This document shows, piece by piece, positions 47,724 to 56,614 of a stretch of 64,000 nt of DNA. The position numbers and the translations under genes were made by a program. The DNA comes from UBA4717 sp002404395 (GTDB lineage Bacteria; Bacillota; Clostridia; Oscillospirales; CAG-272): assembly GCA_937902275.1 (NCBI GenBank), contig CALFNW010000013.1:6242-70241 (forward strand). Direction: 5' to 3'. Below the pieces are notes generated by a model, which saw only the letters and a program-made list of their open reading frames with translations, did not search any database and was not told the DNA's origin. Position 1 is the stretch's first letter. Each line of letters begins with the position of its first letter.

Positions 47724-49217
47724 TCATTTCTCACCAAAGAACCGCCCTGCCGCCTGCTCTAAGCGCAGATCGTCATCAAATTCATTCTGACGCAGATATT
47801 CAAACGGATATTTCGGTTCAAACACACGCTCGATCTGCTTGATCCCTGCGTCATTATATTTTACGAACTTGGTGACGGCTCCGGCACCCACCGCAAATAT
47901 TGTGTGATTTTCTTCCATTATCAATACATTATATATTCCTGCATGGCCCTCAAGCGTAAAGCCCACGTTTTCAAGATTGCCGACCGTGTTTTTCTGACGG
48001 TACATATAATACGGCAGATATCCCGAGATCTTCATGCGAAGTTGGGAATAATCCACGCTTTTTTCGGTCTCGCGGCTTTTTCTGCGGTATATTCCGGGTT
48101 CGGTCTGTCTGAACTCGGCGGATTTTTTTACGCAGAATGTATGTACGGTCACGTTTTCCGGCTCAAGCGCGAGCACTCCGTCAATCGATTTGGAAAAACT
48201 CGGGTAGCTCTCGCCGGGCAGTCCGGCAATAAGATCGCAGTTGATCGTACCTATCCCGGCGCGGCGCGCCGATTCAAATGCGGCAAAAAAATCCGCCGAG
48301 GTGTGCCGTCTGCCTATGTTATCGAGAATATTGTCATTAAGTGTTTGCGGATTCACGCTCACCCTTGTGACTCCGAACGCCTTGGCAATCATCATTTTCT
48401 CATCGGTAACGGTATCGGGTCTGCCCGATTCAAGCGTAAACTCGTCAAGCTTTGAAACATCAAAGCAGGCGTTCACGGTCGAAAGCAAGAGCTTTAGCTG
48501 GTCATCGTCAAGTATCGTCGGCGTGCCTCCGCCGATATATATCGTCACAAGCCTCATACCGAGTCTTTTGATACGCTGCGCCGTACGTTCTATATCACGG
48601 CAGAGCCGTCCGAGATATTCGGGAATGAGCGACTTCAACCGCTCGGTCGAATATGAAACGAAGCTGCAATATGCACAGCGCGTCGGGCAGAACGGGATCG
48701 AAATGTAAAGACTGCAGGTATCCATTCCGTAGCGTTCAAGCACCGCCTGTTCGTTTTGCGCGACATCAATGCAAAGCGTTGCTTTTTTGGGATTAACGAG
48801 ATATTCCTTCCTGAGAATTTTTCTCACGGCAAAAGGCGTTTTCCCCGTCATAAGAAGCTCGCGCACCAGCTTTGCCGGACGTATGCCCACGAGCATACCG
48901 AAGCTCGGAGTAACACCGGTCAGCTTTTTGCCGGCTTCGCAAATTGCATATCCGCAGGCAAGCTTGACGGTACGTTCAAGACCGTTTGCGGCAAACTCAA
49001 GCTCGCTTATTCCGGTTTCGGAAGAAATGCCGTCGTTCAGCACGGCGTCCACTCTGATACGCCCATCAGACTTTGCGACATTCAGCTCAAGCCGCGGTTC
49101 ATTCGTCTCGCTTTCCTTATCGGAAAATTTCTCTCCGGGGAAAAACAGCATACATAATGACTGAATATAATACCTGTTTACCGGCAGATCGCCGTTAATC
49201 CTGATCTTCATTTTCAA
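47724..49217 (-). CDS. hemZ: Coproporphyrinogen dehydrogenase-like radical SAM protein HemZ
   Basis: A 497-residue radical SAM enzyme. The cluster cysteines are in FCPTRCAYC (CxxxCxxC), preceded by LYISIP, and the HemN-type stretch VTIYIGGGTPTIL, LESGRPDT and VSVNPQTLND follow. Unlike HemN, it has a 150-residue N-terminal extension with PSFGMLVGIRPAKL, which identifies the HemZ branch. Whether it truly oxidises coproporphyrinogen is uncertain, because many HemN-like proteins move heme or do other work. No strong Shine-Dalgarno sequence is seen before the ATG, and a second in-frame ATG lies six bases on. Confidence 0.88.
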   Translation of the reverse strand: MKMKIRINGDLPVNRYYIQSLCMLFFPGEKFSDKESETNEPRLELNVAKSDGRIRVDAVLNDGISSETGISELEFAANGLERTVKLACGYAICEAGKKLTGVTPSFGMLVGIRPAKLVRELLMTGKTPFAVRKILRKEYLVNPKKATLCIDVAQNEQAVLERYGMDTCSLYISIPFCPTRCAYCSFVSYSTERLKSLIPEYLGRLCRDIERTAQRIKRLGMRLVTIYIGGGTPTILDDDQLKLLLSTVNACFDVSKLDEFTLESGRPDTVTDEKMMIAKAFGVTRVSVNPQTLNDNILDNIGRRHTSADFFAAFESARRAGIGTINCDLIAGLPGESYPSFSKSIDGVLALEPENVTVHTFCVKKSAEFRQTEPGIYRRKSRETEKSVDYSQLRMKISGYLPYYMYRQKNTVGNLENVGFTLEGHAGIYNVLIMEENHTIFAVGAGAVTKFVKYNDAGIKQIERVFEPKYPFEYLRQNEFDDDLRLEQAAGRFFGEK

Positions 49218-49270
49218 AAGTGCCGCGCCGCTTCGGCTCCGGCATCCTTTCCGTTTTTATATTTCGGTCG

Positions 49271-49723
49271 TCATTTGCGTAAGACCGCACTGTCGCAAAC
49301 GATAGTTACGGGACCGTCGTTTGTAAGCGACAGCTTCATATCGGCGCCAAACACGCCGGACTCGACCTTGCCGAGCCTTTCACGCAATAGTTGTTTGAAA
49401 TACTCATAAAGGCTTTCGGCGCGCTCGGGAGCGGCGCCGTCAAAATAGTCGGGACGGTTGCCTTTTTTATAATTGGCATTAAGAGTAAAATTTGAAACGA
49501 CGAGCAACTCTCCGCCCACATCGCAAAGCGAAAGATTCAGCTTTCCGTTCTCGTCGGAAAATATTCTCATCTTGATTATTTTGTCGCATAAAAGCAAAGC
49601 GTCGGCTTCGGTGTCGTCACCCGCGACTCCGAGCAACACCGCAAGTCCGTTTCCGATCTTTCCGACACTTTTGCCGTCGATCGTCACTTCTGCCTGCGAC
49701 ACACGTTGTAATACCGCTTTCAT
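49271..49723 (-). CDS. dtd: D-aminoacyl-tRNA deacylase
   Basis: A 150-residue enzyme that removes D-amino acids from mischarged tRNA. The cross-subunit catalytic motifs are present: SQAEV in [10 protein letters not shown] near the N-terminus and the GPVT element in [10 protein letters not shown] near the end, with [21 protein letters not shown] between. I use the ATG at 49723, after GAGTGAT and behind the hairpin; a GTG nine bases upstream lies within the ribosome site. It follows relA, the typical Firmicutes order. Confidence 0.95.
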   Translation of the reverse strand: MKAVLQRVSQAEVTIDGKSVGKIGNGLAVLLGVAGDDTEADALLLCDKIIKMRIFSDENGKLNLSLCDVGGELLVVSNFTLNANYKKGNRPDYFDGAAPERAESLYEYFKQLLRERLGKVESGVFGADMKLSLTNDGPVTIVCDSAVLRK

Positions 49724-49736
49724 ATAGATCACTCAT

Positions 49737-49751
49737 GTCGGCGGAGCCGAC
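49737..49751 (-). promoter_or_regulatory. Start-proximal hairpin before dtd
   Basis: On the minus strand TTTTTTTTGA precedes GTCGGC-TCC-GCCGAC, then ATGAGTGATCTAT and ATG at 49723. The hairpin-touching ATG is 13 bases away and out of frame with dtd. Confidence 0.75.
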
Positions 49752-49916
49752 TCAAAAAAAACGATCGGTAATTTCAGACGGGGCTTTCGGGTATGCGGAC
49801 TTGAAGCCGCAGTACGACTGCGGGACCTTATGCTTGGACAATGATGCCGCTCGTCTGTTTGCAGAAAATTAAGCGAAGAAGGCTTAACGCTTCACACAGA
49901 CCGCGCCCGCACCGTC
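49752..49916 (-). other. Spacer between relA and dtd
   Basis: About 165 bases. On the minus strand it contains AAGCGTTAAGCC/TTCTTCGCTT (a weak hairpin) and GCAGTCGTACTGC, then the AAATTACCGATCG lead-in of the start element that is shared with the atpC leader. No gene was recognised. Confidence 0.5.
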
Positions 49917-52130
49917 TCAGGCAAATCCACGGGTCACGTCGCTGACTCCCGGAACCGCCTTGAGTCTGCCGACGATGCTCTTGACATGATCGAGATTGCG
50001 GCAGGCAAGATTCAGGTTCACCGCCGCCGTTCCGTCATGCTTGGACTGATAGTTTATCGACAAAAGCGAAACCTTCATTTCGGCGAGCGCCGCCGTTATA
50101 TCCGCAAGCAGCGTGATCGACTCGTCCGCATACACCTGAACGAATGCATCATAAGTGTGCGCCGCCTCGCTGACCGCTTCGGTGTCCCAGCGCGCGCTCA
50201 CAAAACGCTCGGCGTTTTTGCCGTCGACCATGGATCCGCGCACATTCGGGCAGTCGTGCTTATGGATCGAGATGCCGTATCCACGGGTTATAAATCCGAC
50301 GATCTTATCACCGGGGAGCGGATTACAGCATTTTGCAAATTTGACAAGGCAGCCGCTTTCGCCGTCAACTATAATGCCTCCGCCCGATTTATGCCGCTTA
50401 CTCGGCAGATTGACGGGGATCTTGGAAGCGTCGTTTGCAATTACGGGCGCGTCCGCCGTTTCGGAGGTAACCACACGTTCAAATTCGTCCTTGAGTCTGC
50501 CTGAGATCTTAGAAGTGGAAAGACCGCCGTATCCGATGGTATTGAGCAGATCGTCCTCGCTCTTTATACCGATTCGGTGCGCGATATTCGTAAGTATTTC
50601 ACTGCGCTGAGCATCCGTGTACGCTCTGCCGTATTTTTTGAATTCGCGATCGACCTCGGCTCTTCCGACCACAATATTTTCGGGACGTTTTTCGCGTTTG
50701 AACCATTGTCTGATCTTGTTGCGGGCTTCGGAGGTCTTGACGATCTTGAGCCAATCGCGGCTCGGTCCTTTTGACGCCGCGCTCGTCAGTATTTCTACGA
50801 TCTCGCCGTTTTCCGGAACGCTGTCTATCGGCGCGATCGCTCCGTTTATCTTTGCGCCGATCATCTTATTTCCGACCGCCGAATGGATCGCGTATGCAAA
50901 GTCGATAAGCGTTGCTCCCTGAGGCAGTACGATCACGTCGCCTTTCGGAGTGAACACAAAGGTCTCGTCATGGAAAATGTCTATTTTCAGCGTGCTCAAA
51001 AATTCGTCCGGATCCATAGTGTCGTCGTTGGTTTCGATCAGCTTTGCCACCCATTCAAGCTTGCGGTCGATCTCCTCTTTACTGCTTGCGCCCGACTTGT
51101 ACTTCCAATGCGCGGCAATACCGTATTCGGCGACCTGATGCATTTCGTAAGTACGGATCTGCACTTCAAACGGGATCCCGTCATGACCGATGACCGTCGT
51201 ATGAAGCGAACGGTAAAGGTTGGGCTTAGGAGTCGAAATATAATCCTTGAAACGTCCGGGCATGGACTTATACATCTCATGGATTATACCGAGCACGGTA
51301 TAGCACTCAAGCTCGGTGCCGACGATTATTCTCAGCGCGTAAAAATCGTATATTTCGTCAAAGCTCTTGTTCTGGTTATACATCTTTTTGTAGATGCTGT
51401 ATACCGTCTTTACTCTGCCCTCAAGCGTAAAGTTTATGTTGTATTCCCGAAGTTTCTCGCTCACCGCCTCACGGCAGCGTTCTATAAAGTCACGATTCTG
51501 ACCGTACTTGCGCTCAATGTCGTTCTGCACCTCTTCGTATCCGATCGGGTCAAGATACGAAAGCGAAAGTCCCTCAAGCTCCTGCTTGATCTTCTGCATA
51601 CCGAGTCGGTGAGCAAGCGGCGCAAACACGTGCATAGTTTCAAGCGCAGTCTCACGGCGCTTGGCTTCGGGCTTGGCGGAAAGCGTGCGCATATTGTGAA
51701 GTCGGTCGCAAAGCTTGATAAAGATGACTCGGATATCTTTCGACATGGCGAGAAACATCTTGCGCAGATTCTCGATCTCGGCTTCTTCTTTGTCCACCAC
51801 ATTGAAATGTACGATCTTCGTTACGCCGTCAACCAGCAGTGCGACCTCTTTTCCGAATTCCTTTTCTATCTTTTCAATGCTGATCTTGTCCGAACAGTCT
51901 TCGACCGTGTCGTGCAAAAGCGCCGCGCATATCGAGTCGGTATCAAGCTCAAGCCCGGCAAGGATCTCGGCGACCGCGATCGGGTGGCTGATATACGGCT
52001 CGCCGCTGACTCTGAACTGCCCGCGATGCAACTCATCGGCATACAGAAAAGCTTTTTTGATTTTTTCAACATCGTAATTTTTACCTGTCTTTTCAAGCAT
52101 GGAAAGCAGGTTTTCAATCGCTTCGTACAT
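49917..52130 (-). CDS. relA: Bifunctional (p)ppGpp synthetase/hydrolase RelA
   Basis: A 737-residue stringent-response enzyme. The hydrolase HD domain has HPIAVAEILAGLELDTDSICAALLHDTVEDC with the metal-binding HDxxED; the synthetase domain has RVKTVYSIYKKM, YDFYALRIIV and STPKPNLYRSLHTTVIG; then follow the TGS domain (VFTPKGDVIVLPQGATLIDFAY), a helical region with CCNPLPGDKIVGFITRGYGISIHKHDCPN, and a C-terminal ACT domain. Both activities look intact, as in single-copy Firmicutes enzymes. I use the ATG at 52130; the in-frame ATG at 52142 touches the hairpin. RecJ lies upstream; the usual apt gene between them is absent. Confidence 0.96.
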   Translation of the reverse strand: MYEAIENLLSMLEKTGKNYDVEKIKKAFLYADELHRGQFRVSGEPYISHPIAVAEILAGLELDTDSICAALLHDTVEDCSDKISIEKIEKEFGKEVALLVDGVTKIVHFNVVDKEEAEIENLRKMFLAMSKDIRVIFIKLCDRLHNMRTLSAKPEAKRRETALETMHVFAPLAHRLGMQKIKQELEGLSLSYLDPIGYEEVQNDIERKYGQNRDFIERCREAVSEKLREYNINFTLEGRVKTVYSIYKKMYNQNKSFDEIYDFYALRIIVGTELECYTVLGIIHEMYKSMPGRFKDYISTPKPNLYRSLHTTVIGHDGIPFEVQIRTYEMHQVAEYGIAAHWKYKSGASSKEEIDRKLEWVAKLIETNDDTMDPDEFLSTLKIDIFHDETFVFTPKGDVIVLPQGATLIDFAYAIHSAVGNKMIGAKINGAIAPIDSVPENGEIVEILTSAASKGPSRDWLKIVKTSEARNKIRQWFKREKRPENIVVGRAEVDREFKKYGRAYTDAQRSEILTNIAHRIGIKSEDDLLNTIGYGGLSTSKISGRLKDEFERVVTSETADAPVIANDASKIPVNLPSKRHKSGGGIIVDGESGCLVKFAKCCNPLPGDKIVGFITRGYGISIHKHDCPNVRGSMVDGKNAERFVSARWDTEAVSEAAHTYDAFVQVYADESITLLADITAALAEMKVSLLSINYQSKHDGTAAVNLNLACRNLDHVKSIVGRLKAVPGVSDVTRGFA

Positions 52131-52142
52131 AATAATCTTCAT

Positions 52143-52157
52143 GCCGCCGTAGGCGGT
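52143..52157 (-). promoter_or_regulatory. Start-proximal hairpin before relA
   Basis: On the minus strand CACGTTTATTTTTTGA precedes ACCGCC-TAC-GGCGGC, then ATGAAGATTATT and ATG at 52130. The lead-in matches the DUF1385 and CobW-like leaders closely. Confidence 0.75.
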
Positions 52158-52289
52158 TCAAAAAATAAACGTGAATTCTCCGCGCTGCTGCGGCGCGGAA
52201 ATTCGGTGCGTGAAAATAAAGTTTCACTTGATAAAGATGAAATTTTTGCGATTCATGCCGCCCAAAACGGAGTTCTCAAACGCCGCGAT

Positions 52290-54458
52290 TTATGCAAGCC
52301 CGGATCTCAGTCTTCCGTAAAGCGGCACTTTTTCAAGCTCGGCTTTGCCGACTGCGACTCCGGGCGCAAGCGAATAAACTCCTTGCTCGTTTACGGGGGC
52401 AGCACTTATAACCTCTGCTTCCGAAAGGATATCAAGCGCGGCCCTGAGCTTTATGTAGGTCATACGCACACCGCACTCGTTAAGCTCGCGCATAAGCTTC
52501 CGTAAGCATACGGCGGAGTCGCCCGCGTCAAGCCGTGCTTTAAGAGCACGGTAAACTGCGGCAAAATCCGCGCGCTCGGGAAATTCGTCCGCCGGGAAAG
52601 CGCCTTGCGTGCATAAACATTCATACTCGTGCGCACGTCCGCGCTCTGCATCGCATGCCGACCTCGAAAGCTTGATATCGCGCACATTGAGCTGAATACT
52701 CTTTCGCCCGTTATACTCGTTAAGCTCAAGTTTGGCAAGTAAGTCTACACTATCGCCGCATATATACGGAAAACTCCGATAAGGCGTGCCGAACAACAGT
52801 GCCGTCATCGGCTTGTCTTTATATGAAAGCGTAAGCTTGATGTGCTTGCCCTCCTTGAGAGGGCGCACCTCGGTAATCAAAAGGTCTCGGATCTCAAACT
52901 GCGGAGTAGGATTTGCCTGCCCGCAAGGTTCAAGCAATGACAGCTCCTCGACAAGCCCGCGCGTGATCTCGTCCGCTTCGATCACTGCGTCTGCCTCATA
53001 ACTGCAAACAGCCTCGCCGCCGCTCATCGTTTCGGCGGCACATTCGTTTATCAGCCGTCTGAAGTTTTGAAGCTCCGAACGCTTGACGGTCAACCCGGCG
53101 GCAAGTTCGTGTCCGCCGTATCTGAGCAATGCCCCGGACGCATACTCAAGCGCGCGTGAAAGGTCAAACCCTTTTACGCTTCTTCCCGAACCTTTGCCGA
53201 TATCATCAGGTCCGCCGTCACCCGCAATACCGCCTTCAAACGAGACAAGTATGCAGGGCATACCGGTTCTGTCGGTGATCCTTGAAGCGACGATACCGAT
53301 GATTCCGTGATTCCATGAATCGTCCGATACCACTATCACAGGATCATCTTCCGAACACTCCGATGCGATTTTTTCATCAATGCCCTCAAGCATCTCGTTT
53401 TCACGCTTCTGTCTTTCGGCATTGAGCTTGCACAGCCCGTCGGCGATCTCCGCGGCAGTGCTCTCATCTTCGGTCAGAAACAGCTCGGCGGCGTACGCCG
53501 CGTTCGCCAATCTCCCGGCGGCGTTTATTCTCGGGGCAAGCGTATAGCTGATAAGCCCCGCTCCGAATTTTTTCTTTTTCCCGTCGGAATAATCGGTACC
53601 GCTCGCCGCGCTGATAAGCGCCTTAACACCGATAAATTTCGGATTTTCCATCGACCGCAGACCGTACGCGGTCACGGCTCGGTTTTCATCAATAAGCGGC
53701 ATAACATCCGCTACCGTGCCGATCGCTACAAGCTCCGAATATTTCTCAAGTACTGCGTATGCGGCTTCGTTGACGCTCATGCCGCATCTGCGCATCTCAA
53801 GCGCGCAAACCGTTTTGTATGCCACCCCGACTCCCGCAAGCGCGTCAAACGGGTACGAATCGCTTCGCTTCGGGTCAACGCAGCAGGTATCCGGCAGTAT
53901 TATCTCTCCCTCAAGAGTGCGCCGACATTCGTGGTGATCGGTCACTACGGTTTCAAGCCCGACGGACTTTGCGTAAGCAATTTCGTCTATCGCGGTAATG
54001 CCGGTGTCAACGGTTATCATAAACTCGGCGCCGCCCGCTTTCAGCCTGTCGATCGCCGCGTTGTTAAGTCCGTATCCCTCGCCCGTCCGTGTGGGAATAT
54101 AATATCCCACATCCGCTCCGAGCGAACGCAGATACAGGCAGAGTAAGCAGGTCGACGTGACTCCGTCTACATCATAATCTCCGTATACCACGATCCTGCG
54201 CCCTGCCGCAAGCGCCGCTTCAAGCGCTTCGCAAAGCTCCGTCATCGAATCAAGTGCAAACGGATCGTGAAATTCAAAATGTTCCGGCGAAATAAAACCG
54301 CTCGCCTTTTCGACATCGGTACAGCCGCGCATATATAAAAGCGACGCCGTGATCGTACTTACCCCGAGCGCGCTTGCAATTTCGGCAACCGCGCCGTCGG
54401 GAGCGGGCTTTCGCACCGTCCAAAGCTTCTCGGCGGTTGCTCTGTCTTTAATCTTCAT
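52290..54458 (-). CDS. recJ: Single-stranded-DNA exonuclease RecJ
   Basis: A 722-residue 5'-3' exonuclease used in recombination and repair. The DHH domain has VVYGDYDVDGVTSTCLL, MITVDTGIT and VVTDHHECR; DHHA1 has RYGGHELAAGLTV; an OB domain follows (LLEPCGQANPTPQFEI). The C-terminal 150 residues are an extra region ending with a winged-helix-like end (LDILSEAEVISAAPVNEQGVYSL) seen in several clostridial RecJ proteins. The ATG overlaps the end of the RseC-like gene by 11 bases. Confidence 0.94.
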   Translation of the reverse strand: MKIKDRATAEKLWTVRKPAPDGAVAEIASALGVSTITASLLYMRGCTDVEKASGFISPEHFEFHDPFALDSMTELCEALEAALAAGRRIVVYGDYDVDGVTSTCLLCLYLRSLGADVGYYIPTRTGEGYGLNNAAIDRLKAGGAEFMITVDTGITAIDEIAYAKSVGLETVVTDHHECRRTLEGEIILPDTCCVDPKRSDSYPFDALAGVGVAYKTVCALEMRRCGMSVNEAAYAVLEKYSELVAIGTVADVMPLIDENRAVTAYGLRSMENPKFIGVKALISAASGTDYSDGKKKKFGAGLISYTLAPRINAAGRLANAAYAAELFLTEDESTAAEIADGLCKLNAERQKRENEMLEGIDEKIASECSEDDPVIVVSDDSWNHGIIGIVASRITDRTGMPCILVSFEGGIAGDGGPDDIGKGSGRSVKGFDLSRALEYASGALLRYGGHELAAGLTVKRSELQNFRRLINECAAETMSGGEAVCSYEADAVIEADEITRGLVEELSLLEPCGQANPTPQFEIRDLLITEVRPLKEGKHIKLTLSYKDKPMTALLFGTPYRSFPYICGDSVDLLAKLELNEYNGRKSIQLNVRDIKLSRSACDAERGRAHEYECLCTQGAFPADEFPERADFAAVYRALKARLDAGDSAVCLRKLMRELNECGVRMTYIKLRAALDILSEAEVISAAPVNEQGVYSLAPGVAVGKAELEKVPLYGRLRSGLA

Positions 54459-54909
54459 CTTTTTTCCGAATATCCTCTTTCATATCATCGGTATCGCTTC
54501 GCGAGATCACCGATTCGACGATAACATCGTATCCGCGCCGTGCGGTTCGCTCACATATGACCGCCGCGACCGCAAATGTCGCGGCAAATGTCGCGATCGC
54601 GCTCGCCGGTGCAGATATTCCAAGGCGTGCGGCAGCAAGATACGCGGCTATCGACAAGAGCGTCGGTGCGAAGAAGAGTGCCGCCGAATATGCAAGCACC
54701 TTCCCCGAAGCCGTTTCAAGCGTCACCGTATCTCCCCTCGCGGCATTCGCATCATTGCGCGCCCGAGTCACCGCTTGCTTTTCGCCGAACGTAAAGCAGG
54801 CACTGCAGGCTCCGGTATTGTTATGACACATATCGCACGCGCTTTTTCTTGAAACCTCAACGGTTGCGGTCATGCCATCGACCGATATCACTTTTCCCGT
54901 TTGTTTCAT
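54448..54909 (-). CDS. RseC/MucC-like membrane protein
   Basis: A 153-residue member of the SoxR-reducing/RseC family. The cysteine-rich start VEVSRKSACDMCHNNTGACSAC (Cx2C...Cx2C arrangement) is followed by a soluble stretch and two membrane spans (about residues 68-88 and 92-115). In Clostridia the protein often accompanies Rnf or sporulation genes; its action there is unknown. I use the ATG at 54909 after GAGGTAATTGCGT. Confidence 0.82.
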   Translation of the reverse strand: MKQTGKVISVDGMTATVEVSRKSACDMCHNNTGACSACFTFGEKQAVTRARNDANAARGDTVTLETASGKVLAYSAALFFAPTLLSIAAYLAAARLGISAPASAIATFAATFAVAAVICERTARRGYDVIVESVISRSDTDDMKEDIRKKDED

Positions 54910-54940
54910 ACGCAATTACCTCACATATCAGTATGTAAAT

Positions 54941-56551
54941 TCAGAGATCGCCGCACGGCGCGTATTTTGTAATTATTGACTCGGCGATCCGCAATCCGTC
55001 CGCCGCCGCGCTCGTAATGCCGCCGGCATACCCGGCGCCCTCTCCGCCGGGATACAGATTCGCGAAATTCACCGCACTGCAATCGGCGTTTCTGAGTATG
55101 CGAAGCGGCGCCGAGGTGCGCGTTTCAAATCCGGTGAGCACCGCATCTGTGTCGCCGAAACATTCCATTTTGCGTGAAAATACATTAAAGCCCACGCGCA
55201 GCATATCACCGATGAACGGCGGCACGAGCGCGTCAAGCGCACAGACCCTGACGTTTCCGTTCATGTAGGTCGGCACCACATTCGTCGGCTCGCATAAGCC
55301 GCTCCGTGCCGAGTTCATAAAGTCTCCCACCGTTTCGATCGGCGCGCGATAGCCTCCGCCGCCGGCGGCGAACGCCGCCCTCTCTATCCTGCGCTGGAAG
55401 TTCATACCGTCAAACAGTGAGCTTCCGAAATCGCCTGCCCCCACCGATACCGCAATCGCCGCGTTGGCATTTTTACCGTCGCGCGCATATCGGCTCATTC
55501 CGTTGGTAACTACGCCGCCGTCCTCGCTTGCGGCTGCAACGACCTCTCCGCCCGGGCACATACAGAAGCTGTACACCGCCCGCTCACCGAGGCGGTAAGA
55601 CAGTGCATACTCGCCGACCGGCAGATGCGGATCCCCGGCGTAGCTTCCGTAAAGCGATTCATCCACGCGGCTTTGCAGGTGCTCGACTCTCACACCCACC
55701 GAAAACGGCTTTGCCTCAAGCATTACGCCGCGTGCGGCAAGTTTTTCATACGTGTCGCGCGCGCTGTGACCCGGCGCAAGCACAAGCACGGGAGTTTCTA
55801 TATACTCCCCGCCGACCTTGACCGCGCGCACTCCGTGCGCGTCAAATTCAAAATCTTCCGCCATGGAATCGTACCGCACTTCGCCGCCGAGCGATACTAT
55901 TCGAGCGGCAATATGCTTCACCACCTCAAGCAAACGGTCTGTACCGACATGAGGCTTGGCGGAATATATGACCTCCTCGGGCGCGCCGAAGTCGTGCATT
56001 TGTTTAAGCACGCGCGCGCATCGCGGATCGCTTATCCGCGTGACGAGCTTGCCGTCCGAAAAGGTGCCTGCGCCACCCGCGCCGAACTGAATATTCGAGT
56101 CTTCAAGCACCCCCGTACGGTAAAAACGCTCTACCGCCTCGCGCCGTTTTTCAACATCGGCGCCGCGCTCAAGCACGATCGGCCGGTATCCGTATTCGGC
56201 AAGTTCGAGCGCCGCAAACATTCCGCACGGCCCCATTCCGATTATCACCGGTCTGCCGCCGAGCGGTTCGCTTCCGACCTTAAGCTTTTCGCAAGGATCC
56301 GAAATGACGGTCGCATCCGCTTCATCAAGCGCTTTCTTATGAAATTTTATTTTCTCACCGCACGGAAACGAGATCGAATACACGAAGCTCGGCGCACGGT
56401 CGCGATGTCTGGCGTCGATTGACTTTTTGTATATGCGCGCTTCCTCGACCCTTGCCTTCAGCCCCAGCCGTTGCGCTTTTTTCAGCGCCGTCATAAACGC
56501 CTCGCCCGGCTCGGCATCAAACGGCAACTTGATATTACGAAAAATTACCAT
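54941..56551 (-). CDS. FAD-dependent oxidoreductase, COG2509 type
   Basis: A 536-residue flavoprotein of the COG2509 group, whose reaction is unknown. The N-terminal 85 residues are a separate small domain (KLPFDAEPGEAFMTALKKAQRLG) joined to the FAD-binding part: PVIIGMGPCGMFAALELAEYGYRPIVLERGADVEKR is the dinucleotide fold, FGAGGAGTFSDGKLVTR is the family mark, and the C-terminal NLYPGGEGAGYAGGITSAAADGLRIAE closes the FAD site. Upstream on the minus strand is a small hairpin AAACC-TTTCG-GGTTT-type (56563-56577) and no clear ribosome site. Confidence 0.88.
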   Translation of the reverse strand: MVIFRNIKLPFDAEPGEAFMTALKKAQRLGLKARVEEARIYKKSIDARHRDRAPSFVYSISFPCGEKIKFHKKALDEADATVISDPCEKLKVGSEPLGGRPVIIGMGPCGMFAALELAEYGYRPIVLERGADVEKRREAVERFYRTGVLEDSNIQFGAGGAGTFSDGKLVTRISDPRCARVLKQMHDFGAPEEVIYSAKPHVGTDRLLEVVKHIAARIVSLGGEVRYDSMAEDFEFDAHGVRAVKVGGEYIETPVLVLAPGHSARDTYEKLAARGVMLEAKPFSVGVRVEHLQSRVDESLYGSYAGDPHLPVGEYALSYRLGERAVYSFCMCPGGEVVAAASEDGGVVTNGMSRYARDGKNANAAIAVSVGAGDFGSSLFDGMNFQRRIERAAFAAGGGGYRAPIETVGDFMNSARSGLCEPTNVVPTYMNGNVRVCALDALVPPFIGDMLRVGFNVFSRKMECFGDTDAVLTGFETRTSAPLRILRNADCSAVNFANLYPGGEGAGYAGGITSAAADGLRIAESIITKYAPCGDL

Positions 56552-56562
56552 TTTCTTGTATT

Positions 56563-56606
56563 AAACCTTTCGGGTTTCAAAACGGGCATGCAGCACTTTA
56601 AAAGTG
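56563..56606 (-). promoter_or_regulatory. Two small hairpins before the FAD protein gene
   Basis: AAACC/GGTTT (56563-56577) and CACTTTAAAAGTG (about 56593-56605) lie in the 63-base gap between cdaR and the FAD protein. The first is nearest to the start codon, in the same position as the start-proximal hairpins of other genes. Confidence 0.35.
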
Positions 56607-56614
56607 CGCTGTGC

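Noticed and set aside
50883..52505. 540-codon open frame on the plus strand opposite relA
   Set aside because: It is the antisense shadow of a complete, conserved RelA gene, has no ribosome site and its product is rich in His, Arg and Val with no family pattern.
55625..56422. 265-codon open frame opposite the FAD protein gene
   Set aside because: Antisense of a conserved flavoprotein; no independent start signal.
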